Of a stretch of DNA of 64,000 bases, positions 33,202 to 42,344 are shown piece by piece (within the stretch, counting starts at the first letter, position 1; every line of letters starts with the position of its first letter). This stretch comes from Kribbella sp. VKM Ac-2569 (GTDB taxonomy: Bacteria; Actinomycetota; Actinomycetes; Propionibacteriales; Kribbellaceae): the NCBI RefSeq assembly GCF_004216905.1, contig NZ_SGXJ01000008.1:1-64000 (forward strand), read 5' to 3'. The notes beneath the pieces were generated by a model. The model did no database searches, was not told the origin of the DNA, and saw only the letters and a program-made list of their open reading frames with translations. A program made the position numbers and the translations under genes.

Positions 33202-35222
33202 AGCCCTGGTACCAAAGGACAATGCGGTGGGCGCAGACCAACCTCACCGAGAAGGATCCAGCGCGGTACGACGCCGACTGGTGGCGGGAGCACTGGCGGC
33301 GTACGAAGGTCCAAGGGGTGATCGTCAACGCCGGCGGCATCGTCGCGTACTACCCGAGCAAGTTCGAGCTGCACCACCGGGCGGAGTACCTCGGCGACCG
33401 GGACCTGTACGGCGAGATCGTCGACCTGGCCCGGCAGGACGGCCTGACCGTACTCGCCCGGATGGACTCCAACCGGGCCCACCAGCCCTTGTACGACGCA
33501 CACCCAGATTGGTTCGCGGTCGATGCCAACGGCAATCCTTATCGGGCCGGTCGCCTGTACGTCGCCTGCGTCACCGGCCCGTACTACAGGGATTTCCTGA
33601 CCGGGATCCTCGAAGAGATCATCGAGCGCAGCGCGCCGGACGGCCTGACCGACAACAGCTGGAGCGGTCTCGGACGGGACTCGATCTGCTACTGCCCGAA
33701 CTGCCGCGACAGCTTCGGCCAGGAGCTGCCCACCGCCCCGGACTGGACGGATCCGGTCTACAAGCAATGGATCCGCTGGAGTTACGACCGGCGGCTGGCG
33801 GTCTGGGACCTGAACAACGAGGTGACGCGCCGGGCGGGCGGTCCGGACTGTTTGTGGATCGGGATGAACGGGGGCGAGGTCGTTGCGCAGAGCAAGAGGT
33901 TGCGCGACGACGTCGAGATCTGCAAGCGGGCGTCGATCTTCCTGCTGGACTCGCAGTGGCGGCACGAGGAATCCGGGTTCCAGGCGAACGCCGACGCCGG
34001 AAAACGCCTGCACGGGTTGCTCGGCCCCGAAACACTGATTCCGGAAAGTACTGCGATGTACGACGCCGGCGTTCCGACGTTCCGGCTCGGGAGCAAACCC
34101 GAACCGGAGGCACGGATGTGGGCGATCGAGGGCTGGGCCGGCGGGATCCAGCCGTGGTGGCACCACATCGGCTCGGTGCACGACGACCGGCGGCAGTACG
34201 CGACCGCGGAGCCCTTGTTCGCCTGGCACGAGGCGCATGAGGAGTTCCTGGTCGATCGGGAGCCGGTCGCCACGGTCGGCCTGTTCTGGAGCCAGCGGAG
34301 CGTGGACTTCCACGGCAAGGACGAGCCTGAGGAGGTCAGCCAGCTGCCGTACCGGGGCTGGGTGGATGCGCTGATTCGCGCGCGCATCCCGTACCTGCCC
34401 ACGACCGAGGTGGATGAACGATTCGAGGTCCTCGTCGTGCCGAACGTGGGCGTGCTGACGGATGAGCAATGCGACCAACTGCGCGCCTTCAGCGGGAAGC
34501 TCGTCGTGACCGGGGAATCGGGGCTCTACGACGAGTGGGGCGATCGCCGGGACGACTGGGTGCTGGGCGATCTGCTGGGCGTCCGGCACCAGGGCAAGCG
34601 GCTCGGGGACGGGACAGTGACGGACTGGGAGAACTACGACAGCCACAGCTACCTGCGGATCGACGACCGATCGGTTTTCGACGGCGACACGGACGTGCTG
34701 CCGTTCGGCGGGCAGTTGGAAGTGGTCGAGTCCCAGGCACGGAAAGCGTTGTCGTGGATTCCGCCGTTCCCGATCTACCCGCCGGAGAAGTCGTGGATGG
34801 AGGAGCCGACCAGCGACGTACCGGCCCTGGTCCTCGGTGAACGTACGGCGTACCTCGCGGCCGACCTGGACCGGTTGTACACCAAGTACCACCACCCGGA
34901 CCACGGGCAGCTCCTGGCGAACCTGGTCCGTCACGACGGCATTCCGCTGCACATCGAGGGCGCCGGCGTACTGGACTGCCAGCTGTACCGGCAGGGCGAC
35001 CGGCACGTGCTGCACCTGGTCAACCTCGATCAAGGCGGCGCCTGGCGCGGCCGCCTGCAGGAGCTCACCCCCGCCGGTCCGTTCAAGGTCAAGGTCAGGG
35101 CGAGCGGATCGCGGGCGCGGCTCCTCGTCTCGGGCGGTGAGGTGGACGTGCAGGAGCAGGACGGCTGGATTACGGTCGGGGTAGACCGGATCACCGATCA
35201 CGAAGTCGTAGTTCTGAGTTAA
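33198..35222 (+). CDS. GHL6/GH42-like hydrolase with trimerisation-type domain
   Basis: A 674-residue cytoplasmic protein. The N-terminal TIM barrel opens WREHWRRTKVQGVIVNAGGI and has YYPSKFELHHRAEYLGDRDL, matching the 'hypothetical glycosyl hydrolase 6' type. A CYCPNCRDSF loop resembles that of the neighbouring protein. From about 350 a GATase-like domain like that of GH42 beta-galactosidases appears (VATVGLFWSQRSVDFHG and YEVLVVP-like FEVLVVPNVGVLTDEQ). A C-terminal beta domain follows. It is coupled by GTGA to the upstream gene. The sugar substrate is unknown. Confidence 0.75.
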   Translation: MKPWYQRTMRWAQTNLTEKDPARYDADWWREHWRRTKVQGVIVNAGGIVAYYPSKFELHHRAEYLGDRDLYGEIVDLARQDGLTVLARMDSNRAHQPLYDAHPDWFAVDANGNPYRAGRLYVACVTGPYYRDFLTGILEEIIERSAPDGLTDNSWSGLGRDSICYCPNCRDSFGQELPTAPDWTDPVYKQWIRWSYDRRLAVWDLNNEVTRRAGGPDCLWIGMNGGEVVAQSKRLRDDVEICKRASIFLLDSQWRHEESGFQANADAGKRLHGLLGPETLIPESTAMYDAGVPTFRLGSKPEPEARMWAIEGWAGGIQPWWHHIGSVHDDRRQYATAEPLFAWHEAHEEFLVDREPVATVGLFWSQRSVDFHGKDEPEEVSQLPYRGWVDALIRARIPYLPTTEVDERFEVLVVPNVGVLTDEQCDQLRAFSGKLVVTGESGLYDEWGDRRDDWVLGDLLGVRHQGKRLGDGTVTDWENYDSHSYLRIDDRSVFDGDTDVLPFGGQLEVVESQARKALSWIPPFPIYPPEKSWMEEPTSDVPALVLGERTAYLAADLDRLYTKYHHPDHGQLLANLVRHDGIPLHIEGAGVLDCQLYRQGDRHVLHLVNLDQGGAWRGRLQELTPAGPFKVKVRASGSRARLLVSGGEVDVQEQDGWITVGVDRITDHEVVVLS

Positions 35223-35232
35223 GGAGTTCCCT

Positions 35233-36798
35233 GTGGCAGTCGAGGTCACCGGCCCGATGGGCGAGCGGTACGACGAGATCCTCACCGAGCGGGCGCTCGG
35301 ACTGATCGAGACGCTGCACCGTGCGTACGACGGACGGCGGCGGGAGCTGCTCGAGCGACGCCGGCAGCGCGTCGCGGAGATCGCGGCCGGGGCCTCGCTG
35401 GGGTTCCTGGCGGACACGAAGGACGTTCGTGACGACCCGGAGTGGCGGGTCGCGCCCGCCGCTCCGGGGCTCGTCGACCGGCGAGTGGAGATCACCGGAC
35501 CGACCGACCGGAAGATGACGATCAACGCGCTGAACTCGGGCGCCAAGGTGTGGCTGGCCGACCAGGAGGACGCGAACACTCCGACCTGGGAGAACGTGGT
35601 CGGCGGCCAGCTGAACCTGCTGGACGCGATCACCCGGCGCATCGACTTCAGCACCGACACGAAGAGCTACGCGCTGAACCCGGACGAGGAGCTGGCGACG
35701 ATCGTCGTACGGCCGCGCGGCTGGCACCTGCCGGAGAAGCACATCCTCGTCGACGGCGACGAGACGTCCGGCTCGCTGGTGGACTTCGCGCTGTACTTCG
35801 CCGCGTCTGCGCAGCTGCAGCTCGACCGCGGCCAGGGACCGTACTTCTACCTGCCGAAGATGGAGTCGCACCTCGAAGCGCGGCTGTGGAACGACGCGTT
35901 CGTCACCGCGCAAGAAGCGCTCGGCATCCCGCGCGGGACGATCCGCGCGACCGTGCTGATCGAGACCTACCCGGCCGCGTTCGAGATGGAGGAGATCCTG
36001 TACGAGCTGCGCGAGCACTCGGCCGGGCTGAACGCGGGGCGCTGGGACTACATGTTCAGCGTGATCAAGACGCACCGGACCCGCGGCAAGGACTTCCAGC
36101 TGCCGGACCGGAACAGCGTGACGATGACGGTGCCGTTCATGCGCGCGTACACCGAGCTGCTGGTGCGGACCTGCCACAAGCGCGGCGCGCACGCGATCGG
36201 CGGGATGGCGGCGTTCATCCCGAGCAAGGACCCAGCGGTGAACGAGCAGGCGTTCGCGAAGGTCGAGGCCGACAAGACCCGCGAGGCCGGCGACGGCTTC
36301 GACGGTTCGTGGGTCGCGCACCCGGGGATGGTCGAGACCTGCAAGGCCGTCTTCGACAAGGTTCTCGGCTCGAAGCCCAACCAGCTCGACAAACTGCGCG
36401 AGGACGTCGCCGTCACCGCGGATCAGCTGCTCGACGTCGCTGCCACGCCGGGTGAGGTCACCGAAGCCGGCCTCCGCAGCAACGTCAGTGTCGCCGTCCA
36501 GTACCTGGCCGCCTGGCTCGACGGCACCGGCGCCGTCGGCATCTTCAACCTGATGGAGGACGCGGCGACCGCCGAGATCTCCCGGTCGCAGATCTGGCAG
36601 TGGCGCCGGAACGAGGTCACCCTCGACTCTGGGGATACGGTCACCACCGAATTGGTCGAGCGGATCGCCGACGAGGAGATCGCCAAACTCGGTACGCCGG
36701 AGCGGTACGACGCCGCTCGCGCCCTGTTCCTGGAGGTCGCGCTCGCCGACGAGTACGTCGACTTCCTGACGCTCCCGGCGTACGAGCGCTTCAGCTGA
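35233..36798 (+). CDS. aceB: Malate synthase A
   Basis: A 521-residue malate synthase A, which condenses glyoxylate with acetyl-CoA to malate in the glyoxylate shunt. Diagnostic segments are TGPTDRKMTINALNSGAKVW, LADQEDANTPTW, FYLPKMESHLEARLW, LIETYPAAFEMEEILYELR and GAHAIGGMAAFIPSKD. Length matches isoform A (about 530), not the 720-residue isoform G. The GTG at 35233 follows AAGGAG and lies 10 bases after the hydrolase stop, so it appears cotranscribed with the sugar operon. No isocitrate lyase gene is in view. Confidence 0.95.
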   Translation: MAVEVTGPMGERYDEILTERALGLIETLHRAYDGRRRELLERRRQRVAEIAAGASLGFLADTKDVRDDPEWRVAPAAPGLVDRRVEITGPTDRKMTINALNSGAKVWLADQEDANTPTWENVVGGQLNLLDAITRRIDFSTDTKSYALNPDEELATIVVRPRGWHLPEKHILVDGDETSGSLVDFALYFAASAQLQLDRGQGPYFYLPKMESHLEARLWNDAFVTAQEALGIPRGTIRATVLIETYPAAFEMEEILYELREHSAGLNAGRWDYMFSVIKTHRTRGKDFQLPDRNSVTMTVPFMRAYTELLVRTCHKRGAHAIGGMAAFIPSKDPAVNEQAFAKVEADKTREAGDGFDGSWVAHPGMVETCKAVFDKVLGSKPNQLDKLREDVAVTADQLLDVAATPGEVTEAGLRSNVSVAVQYLAAWLDGTGAVGIFNLMEDAATAEISRSQIWQWRRNEVTLDSGDTVTTELVERIADEEIAKLGTPERYDAARALFLEVALADEYVDFLTLPAYERFS

Positions 36799-36824
36799 CA
36801 CCGATCTAGATCAATTTCGGTAAT

Positions 36825-36866
36825 GGCCGTAAAGCGTTGACATCGACGCTCGTACGGCCCTACGGT
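36825..36866 (+). promoter_or_regulatory. Promoter of peptide ABC operon with overlapping dyad
   Basis: The -35 TTGACA (36837-36842) and -10 TACGGT (36861-36866) have an 18-base spacer. They lie within a dyad of GGCCGTA (36825-36831) with TACGGCC (36853-36859) and an inner AGCGT/ACGCT pair. The 111-base gap after the malate synthase gene holds no other feature except the palindrome GATCTAGATC (36803-36812). Confidence 0.5.
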
Positions 36867-36909
36867 CGCGCCATAAGTCGAGTTCAGGACGCCAGAAAGG
36901 CGACACTCC

Positions 36910-38697
36910 ATGGCCAAACGCGCGAGCTCGGTTCCCCCTGTCGGCCAGACCCGGCGCGACTTCCTGCGATTGTCCGGTCTGACCATGGCTGCGATCGGCG
37001 GCAGTTGGTCGCTGACCGGTTGCGGTCTGTTCGGTGACGACAGCAAGGCGGCCGACGGCCAGTCGACGCTGAAGATCGACTACGTACCGGTCGAGGTGCT
37101 GGACCCGCAAGTGATCACCAACGGCATGTGGATCCTCAGCCGTGGGATCTCCGAGGGCCTGGTCGCCCAGAACGAGAAGGGCGACGGCGTGCTGCCGGCC
37201 GTCGCTTCCGAATGGAAGGTGTCCGACGACCACCTGACCTACACGTTCACGTTGCGCGACAACGCGCAGTGGTCCGACGGCAAGCCCGTTGTCGCACAGG
37301 ACTTCGAGCGGACCTACAAGCGGCTGTTCACGCCGGCGGCGACGTCGGCCGGCGGTACGACGCTCGGCGCGAACAGCTACCAGGTCTCGACCGGGATCAA
37401 GGGTGGCAAGGACTTCCTGGCCGGCGTACTGACCGACTGGTCGAAGGTCGGCGTGAAGGCGAACGGGGACCACGAGCTCGTGCTCACCCTGTCGAACCCC
37501 AACCCGGACTTCCTGCTGGCGCTGACCCACCCGGCGATGCTGCCGCTGCCGATGGACCTGGTCGAGAGCAAGCCGAAGGACTGGCAGAACCCGCCGAACT
37601 ACGTGTCCAACGGGCCGTACACGGTGACCGAGTGGGTCCCGAACTCGAAGCTGATCCTGGTGCCGAACGAGAAGTACTGGGACCGCGGCAACGTCAAGCT
37701 CGGCCGGATCCAGGTCAACCTGGTCGAGCCTAGTGCGGCCGCGACCGCGACGGTGGCGTACGAGAACGGCGAGACCGATCTGGTGCAGCTGGCCGGGCCC
37801 GACGTACTGCGGTTCCAGAAGGACGCGAACCTGTCGAAGGAGCTCAAGCAGACCGAGAACTACAGCATCCTCTACCTCGCGAAGCTGCGCAGCCAGCACC
37901 CAGCGATGGAGGACGTCCGGGTCCGCAAGGCGCTGTCGCTGGCGCTCGACCGCAAGACCCTGGCCGGCGTTCAGCCCGGTCAGGAGCCGGGGGTCTCGCT
38001 GGTGACCAGCCGGACCGGAGGCTGGGACGCGAGCCTCGGGATCAAGGAGGACGTCGCCGAAGCCAAGCGCCTGCTCGCCGAGGCCGGCTATCCGAACGGC
38101 CAGGGCCTGCCGCCGGTGCGGATCCTCGTCGGCGTACCGGACACCACCCTTGCGGACGCGATGGTGGACAGCTGGACCAAGCAGCTCGGCATCAAGGCGA
38201 GTGTCGACCACGTCGAGTCCGGCGTGTACACCGAGCGGCGCTGGCAGGTTCAGAAGGGCAACTACATCGGCTTCTACTACGGCACGTTCGCCGGACTGCC
38301 GACCTGGCCGACGATGGTCGGTTCGCTCTGGTCGCCGAAGAACGTGCAGGAGATCAGCCTGCCGAGCGACCAGTGGCAGAAGTACCAATCTGTGCAGGAG
38401 GACAAGAACCTCAAGCCGGCCGACAAGACCGCACAGCTCGACGCCATCCTCGCCGGGCACGCGTCGAAGCCCGCGCGGGAGATCAGTGCGCTGGTCGACA
38501 AGGCCAACACCGAGGCGGACGACGCGAAGCGGATGGAGTTGTACAAGCAGGCGGCGAAGCTGCGCGAGGAGCAGTACCTGTACCTGCCTGTGCTCTGGCT
38601 GAGTCTCTTCCACGCGGTCAAGCCGAAGGTGCAAGGGCTGCAACTGCGGGCCTACCCGGACTACTTCTACCTCAAGTCGCTGAGCGTAGGGAGCTGA
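36910..38697 (+). CDS. Peptide/nickel-type ABC transporter substrate-binding lipoprotein
   Basis: A 595-residue family 5 solute-binding protein. It has a TAT motif (TRRDFLRLSG, 14-23) and a lipobox ending LTGC at Cys38, so it is a lipid-anchored exported protein. Typical segments are LTYTFTLRDNAQWSDGKPV, NPPNYVSNGPYTVTEW and VRVRKALSLALDRKTLA. Ligands of this family are oligopeptides, but also opines or glycosides. It is the first gene of a complete five-gene importer. Confidence 0.95.
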   Translation: MAKRASSVPPVGQTRRDFLRLSGLTMAAIGGSWSLTGCGLFGDDSKAADGQSTLKIDYVPVEVLDPQVITNGMWILSRGISEGLVAQNEKGDGVLPAVASEWKVSDDHLTYTFTLRDNAQWSDGKPVVAQDFERTYKRLFTPAATSAGGTTLGANSYQVSTGIKGGKDFLAGVLTDWSKVGVKANGDHELVLTLSNPNPDFLLALTHPAMLPLPMDLVESKPKDWQNPPNYVSNGPYTVTEWVPNSKLILVPNEKYWDRGNVKLGRIQVNLVEPSAAATATVAYENGETDLVQLAGPDVLRFQKDANLSKELKQTENYSILYLAKLRSQHPAMEDVRVRKALSLALDRKTLAGVQPGQEPGVSLVTSRTGGWDASLGIKEDVAEAKRLLAEAGYPNGQGLPPVRILVGVPDTTLADAMVDSWTKQLGIKASVDHVESGVYTERRWQVQKGNYIGFYYGTFAGLPTWPTMVGSLWSPKNVQEISLPSDQWQKYQSVQEDKNLKPADKTAQLDAILAGHASKPAREISALVDKANTEADDAKRMELYKQAAKLREEQYLYLPVLWLSLFHAVKPKVQGLQLRAYPDYFYLKSLSVGS

Positions 38698-38698
38698 C

Positions 38699-39676
38699 GT
38701 GGGGCTCGCCGTCTACCTCGGCAAGCGCGCGGTGCGCCTGGTCCTGTCGTTGATCGCGGTCTCGATCCTGACGTTCACCCTGCTGCAGCTCGCGCCCGGC
38801 AACTTCGCCGATCTGCAGCGGGTGAACAGCGGCGCCACGAACTTCGGCGGCGTCGGCACCGAGTCGATGGTCGGCGAGCTCGAGTCCCGGTACGGCGCCG
38901 ACGTACCCGTCTGGAAGCAGTACCTGATCTTCATGAAGGGCGCGGTCGTCTGGGACTTCGGGCCGTCGTACAAGTACGCCAGCCGCAACGTCCAGGACAT
39001 CATCTCGGAGGCGTTCCCGGTGTCGGCGACGCTAGCGCTGCTAGCCGTCCTGCTCGCGCTGCTGATCGCCGTACCGATCGGGGTGTTCGCGGCGTTGCGG
39101 CAGAACACCAAGACCGACCACGCGACGATGTTCGCGGTCACCCTCGGGCACGCCTTGCCCAGTTACCTGACCGCGGCGTTCATGATCCTGCTGTTCTCAG
39201 CGACCCTGAAGCTGCTGCCGTCCGGCGGCTGGAACGGCCCGGAGGACCTGATCCTGCCGGTGCTCGCGCTCAGCCTCGGCCCGGCCGCGGTGCTCGCGCG
39301 GTACGTGCGGTCGAGCATGCTTGAGACCCTGCGCGAGGAGTACGTCACCGCGGCGCTGGCCAAGGGCGGCCCGCGGCGGACCGTCATCATCCGGCACGCG
39401 CTGCGCAACTCGTTGATCCCGCTCGTCACCGTGGCCGGCCCGCTGCTGGCGGCACTGATGACCGGCACGGTGTTCGTCGAGGCACTGCTGCGGATCCCCG
39501 GTCTCGGGTTGTACTTCGCGAACGCGGCGGCCAGCCGGGACATGCCGTTGCTGATGGGTACGGCGATGTTCTTCGCGCTGATCCTGATGGTGACCAACCT
39601 GGTCGTGGACCTGATCTACGGACTCCTCGACCCCCGAATCCGTACCGTGGGAGGTGGGTCCCATGACGGCCACTGA
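38699..39676 (+). CDS. Peptide ABC transporter permease (DppB/OppB-type)
   Basis: A 325-residue permease with six membrane helices. The first is RLVLSLIAVSILTFTLLQLA, followed by a large extracellular loop. The coupling loop is REEYVTAALAKGGPRRTVII. It ends with LVVDLIYGLLDPRIR, typical of DppB. The GTG start lies one base after the binding-protein stop. It overlaps the next gene by 14 bases. Confidence 0.94.
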   Translation: MGLAVYLGKRAVRLVLSLIAVSILTFTLLQLAPGNFADLQRVNSGATNFGGVGTESMVGELESRYGADVPVWKQYLIFMKGAVVWDFGPSYKYASRNVQDIISEAFPVSATLALLAVLLALLIAVPIGVFAALRQNTKTDHATMFAVTLGHALPSYLTAAFMILLFSATLKLLPSGGWNGPEDLILPVLALSLGPAAVLARYVRSSMLETLREEYVTAALAKGGPRRTVIIRHALRNSLIPLVTVAGPLLAALMTGTVFVEALLRIPGLGLYFANAAASRDMPLLMGTAMFFALILMVTNLVVDLIYGLLDPRIRTVGGGSHDGH

Positions 39677-40592
39677 GGGCGTCGAGGCCGTGGTCGGCAC
39701 CATGAGTACCGGCGAACCGGAGCCGATCGAGCGCGGGACCACCGCGCGCGGTCCCTGGTCGCGGGCGTGGTCCCGGTTTCGCAAGCACCGGCTGGCTTTC
39801 GGCAGCCTGATCTTCTGCGCGTTGCTGATCCTCACCGCGCTCGCGGCGCCGCTGATCGCGCCGTACGGCTATGAAGAAACCGACATCCAGCACAAGCTGG
39901 CGGGCCCGGGTGCTCCCGGGCATTTGCTCGGCACGGACCTGCTCGGCCGGGATATCCTCAGCCGGCTGATCTACGGTTTGCAGACGGCGTTGACCGTGGC
40001 GTTCGGTGCTGAGTTGACGGCGCTCGTGCTGGCATTGGCGATCGGACTGCTGGCGGGCTACCTCGGTGGCCGGGTCGAGTCGTTGCTGATGGCATTCACC
40101 GACGTGATGTACGCGTTCCCCAGCTACCTGTTCGCGGTGGTGATGGTCACCGTGCTCGGTCGCAGCATCTTCGCGCTGGTCGTCGCGATCGGGATCGCGT
40201 CGTGGGTCACTCAGGCGCGGCTGGTCCGGGCCCAGGTGATGACGCTGAAGGAACGCGAGTACGTCGAGGCGGCCCGGTCGATGGGCGCCAAGGGCAGCAC
40301 GATCGCGATCCGGTACATCCTGCCGAACGCGATCGGGCCGATCCTGGTCACCACCAGCTTCGCGATCCCGGCCGCGATTGCCGCCGAGGCAGGGCTAGCG
40401 CTGCTAGGGCTCGGCGTACAGCCGCCGACCCCGTCCTGGGGCGCGATGATCAGTGAGGGCAGCCGGTACCTGCTGGCGGCGCCGCACATGCTGGTCGCGC
40501 CGGCGGTGCTGTTCGCCCTTACCCTGCTGGCGTTCACGTGGATCGGCGACGGCGTACGGGATGCATTCGATCCGAGTGGAGAGCAGCGATGA
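39663..40592 (+). CDS. Peptide ABC transporter permease (DppC/OppC-type)
   Basis: A 309-residue second permease. It has the OppC N-terminal helix (FGSLIFCALLILTALAAPLI), the signature APGHLLGTDLLGRDILSRLI and the coupling loop REYVEAARSMGAKGSTIAIR. The ATG at 39663 follows GGGAGG by 8 bases; a GTG at 39654 is a weaker alternative. Its start lies within the DppB-type gene, indicating translational coupling. Confidence 0.94.
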   Translation: MTATEGVEAVVGTMSTGEPEPIERGTTARGPWSRAWSRFRKHRLAFGSLIFCALLILTALAAPLIAPYGYEETDIQHKLAGPGAPGHLLGTDLLGRDILSRLIYGLQTALTVAFGAELTALVLALAIGLLAGYLGGRVESLLMAFTDVMYAFPSYLFAVVMVTVLGRSIFALVVAIGIASWVTQARLVRAQVMTLKEREYVEAARSMGAKGSTIAIRYILPNAIGPILVTTSFAIPAAIAAEAGLALLGLGVQPPTPSWGAMISEGSRYLLAAPHMLVAPAVLFALTLLAFTWIGDGVRDAFDPSGEQR

Positions 40593-41566
40593 GCGAAGAC
40601 GCGTTGCTGTCCGTCCGCGAGCTGCGGACGACGTTCCGGCGCGAGGGCGCCGAACCGCTGACCGCTGTCGACGGGGTGTCGTTCGACGTACGGCGTGGGC
40701 AGGCGCTGGCGATCGTCGGCGAGAGCGGTAGCGGCAAGAGCGTCACCATGCGCAGCGTGATGGGCATCCTCCCGCGGACCGCGCGGATCACCGGTGGCCA
40801 GGCGCTATTCGGCGGCCGGGACCTGCTGGCGATCGGCGACAGGGAACTGCGCAAGGTCCGCGGTCGCGAGATCGCGATGGTTTTCCAGAGCGCGATGGAG
40901 GCGATGAACCCGACGCTGACGTTGGAGCGCCAGCTCACCGAACACCTGCTCTGGCACGGGATCTGCAACAAGGCCGAAGCTCGCAAGCGCGCCGTACGGG
41001 CGCTCGGCGACGTCGGGATCCCCGACCCGGAGAAGCGGATCCGCACGTACCCGTTCCAGCTGTCCGGCGGGATGCGGCAGCGCGCGATGATCGCGATGGC
41101 GATGGTGACCGAGCCGGCGCTGCTGATCGCCGACGAGCCGACCACCGCCGTCGACGTCACCGTGCAACGGCAGATCCTCGACCTCCTGGCGGAGCTGAAG
41201 AACCGCGGTACCGGCGTCATCATGATCACCCACGACCTCGGTGTCGCCCGTTACTTCTGCGACGACGCGGTCGTGATGTACGCCGGTCGCGTGGTCGAGC
41301 GGGCGCCGATGGACCGACTGCTCGACGATCCACGCCATCCGTACAGCGTTGGTCTGCTCGGTTCCGGGGTCGAGGTCGGCGGCCGGGACCTTCCGTTGCG
41401 GCCGATCCCGGGCAGCCCGCCTGACCTGTCCCACCGTCCCGAGGGCTGTCCGTTCCATCCGCGGTGTGCGCAGGCCGAACTGCCCAGGTGTGCGACGGAG
41501 CAAGAGATCCTGACGATCGGTCCCGGCCGGGACGCCGCGTGCTGGAAGGTGGCCGTCGATGCCTGA
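40589..41566 (+). CDS. Peptide ABC transporter ATP-binding protein (DppD/OppD-type)
   Basis: A 325-residue ABC ATPase. Walker A is GESGSGKS, the signature is LSGGMRQRAMIAMAM and Walker B is LLIADEPTTAVD. It also has the C-terminal oligopeptide-transporter domain with CPFHPRCAQAELPRC, whose Cys residues bind an Fe-S cluster in DppD relatives. It starts in the ATGA of the upstream permease gene. Confidence 0.95.
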   Translation: MSEDALLSVRELRTTFRREGAEPLTAVDGVSFDVRRGQALAIVGESGSGKSVTMRSVMGILPRTARITGGQALFGGRDLLAIGDRELRKVRGREIAMVFQSAMEAMNPTLTLERQLTEHLLWHGICNKAEARKRAVRALGDVGIPDPEKRIRTYPFQLSGGMRQRAMIAMAMVTEPALLIADEPTTAVDVTVQRQILDLLAELKNRGTGVIMITHDLGVARYFCDDAVVMYAGRVVERAPMDRLLDDPRHPYSVGLLGSGVEVGGRDLPLRPIPGSPPDLSHRPEGCPFHPRCAQAELPRCATEQEILTIGPGRDAACWKVAVDA

Positions 41567-42344
41567 CGAAATGGTTCGCGCCGAGTCTGTGACCAAGGTC
41601 TTCCGGACCCGTGCCGGAGAGGTTCGCGCTGTCGACGACGTCTCGCTGACTGTGCACCGCGGCGAGACGCTCGGCCTGGTTGGGGAAAGCGGCAGTGGCA
41701 AGTCGACGATGGCGCGGTTGATGATGGGTCTGCAGACCCCGACATCGGGGCGGGTCGAGTTCGACGGGCAGGACCTGAACAAGTTGCCGGCTCGTGAGTT
41801 GCGGATGTTGCGGCCGCGGATGCAGATGGTCTTCCAGAACCCGTACGGTTCGCTGCTGCCGCATTTCAGCGCCATCGGCAACGTGATGGAGCCGCTGCGC
41901 CTGCACGAACGGGGCGACAAGGAGTCCCGGCGTACCAAGGCCCTTGAACTGCTCGACCTGGTCGGTATCAACACCGGCCACGCGGAGCTGTACCCACGGC
42001 AGTTCTCCGGCGGTCAGCAGCAGCGCATCGCGATTGCCCGTGCGCTCGGCCTCGAACCCGACCTGCTCGTATGCGACGAGCCGACGTCGTCCCTGGACGT
42101 CTCGATCCAGGCCCAGATCCTCGAACTCTTCACCGACCTCCGCGACCGCCTCGGCCTGTCCTTCCTGTTCATCTCCCACAACCTCGCAGTAGTAGAACGA
42201 CTGGCCGACCGCGTAGCAGTCATGAACAAAGGCCAACTGGTCGAGGAGAGCTCCACCGAGGACCTGTTCCGCGCCCCCCAAGACGACTACACCAAGCAAC
42301 TACTCTCCGCCGTACTCCCCATCCGCCAGGACTCAGCCCTGTAG
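41559..42344 (+). CDS. Peptide ABC transporter ATP-binding protein (DppF/OppF-type)
   Basis: A 261-residue second ABC ATPase. Walker A is GESGSGKST, the signature is FSGGQQQRIAIARAL and Walker B is LLVCDEPTSSLD. It lacks the C-terminal Cys-rich oligopeptide domain normally present in DppF, so it is somewhat short (usual 320-340). It overlaps the previous ATPase gene by 8 bases, and its 3' end overlaps the opposing aminotransferase gene by 12 bases. Confidence 0.94.
   Translation: MPDEMVRAESVTKVFRTRAGEVRAVDDVSLTVHRGETLGLVGESGSGKSTMARLMMGLQTPTSGRVEFDGQDLNKLPARELRMLRPRMQMVFQNPYGSLLPHFSAIGNVMEPLRLHERGDKESRRTKALELLDLVGINTGHAELYPRQFSGGQQQRIAIARALGLEPDLLVCDEPTSSLDVSIQAQILELFTDLRDRLGLSFLFISHNLAVVERLADRVAVMNKGQLVEESSTEDLFRAPQDDYTKQLLSAVLPIRQDSAL

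Noticed and set aside
36803..36812. Palindrome GATCTAGATC as a regulatory site
   Set aside because: It lies upstream of the -35 box, is short, and has no partner or spacing that supports an operator call.
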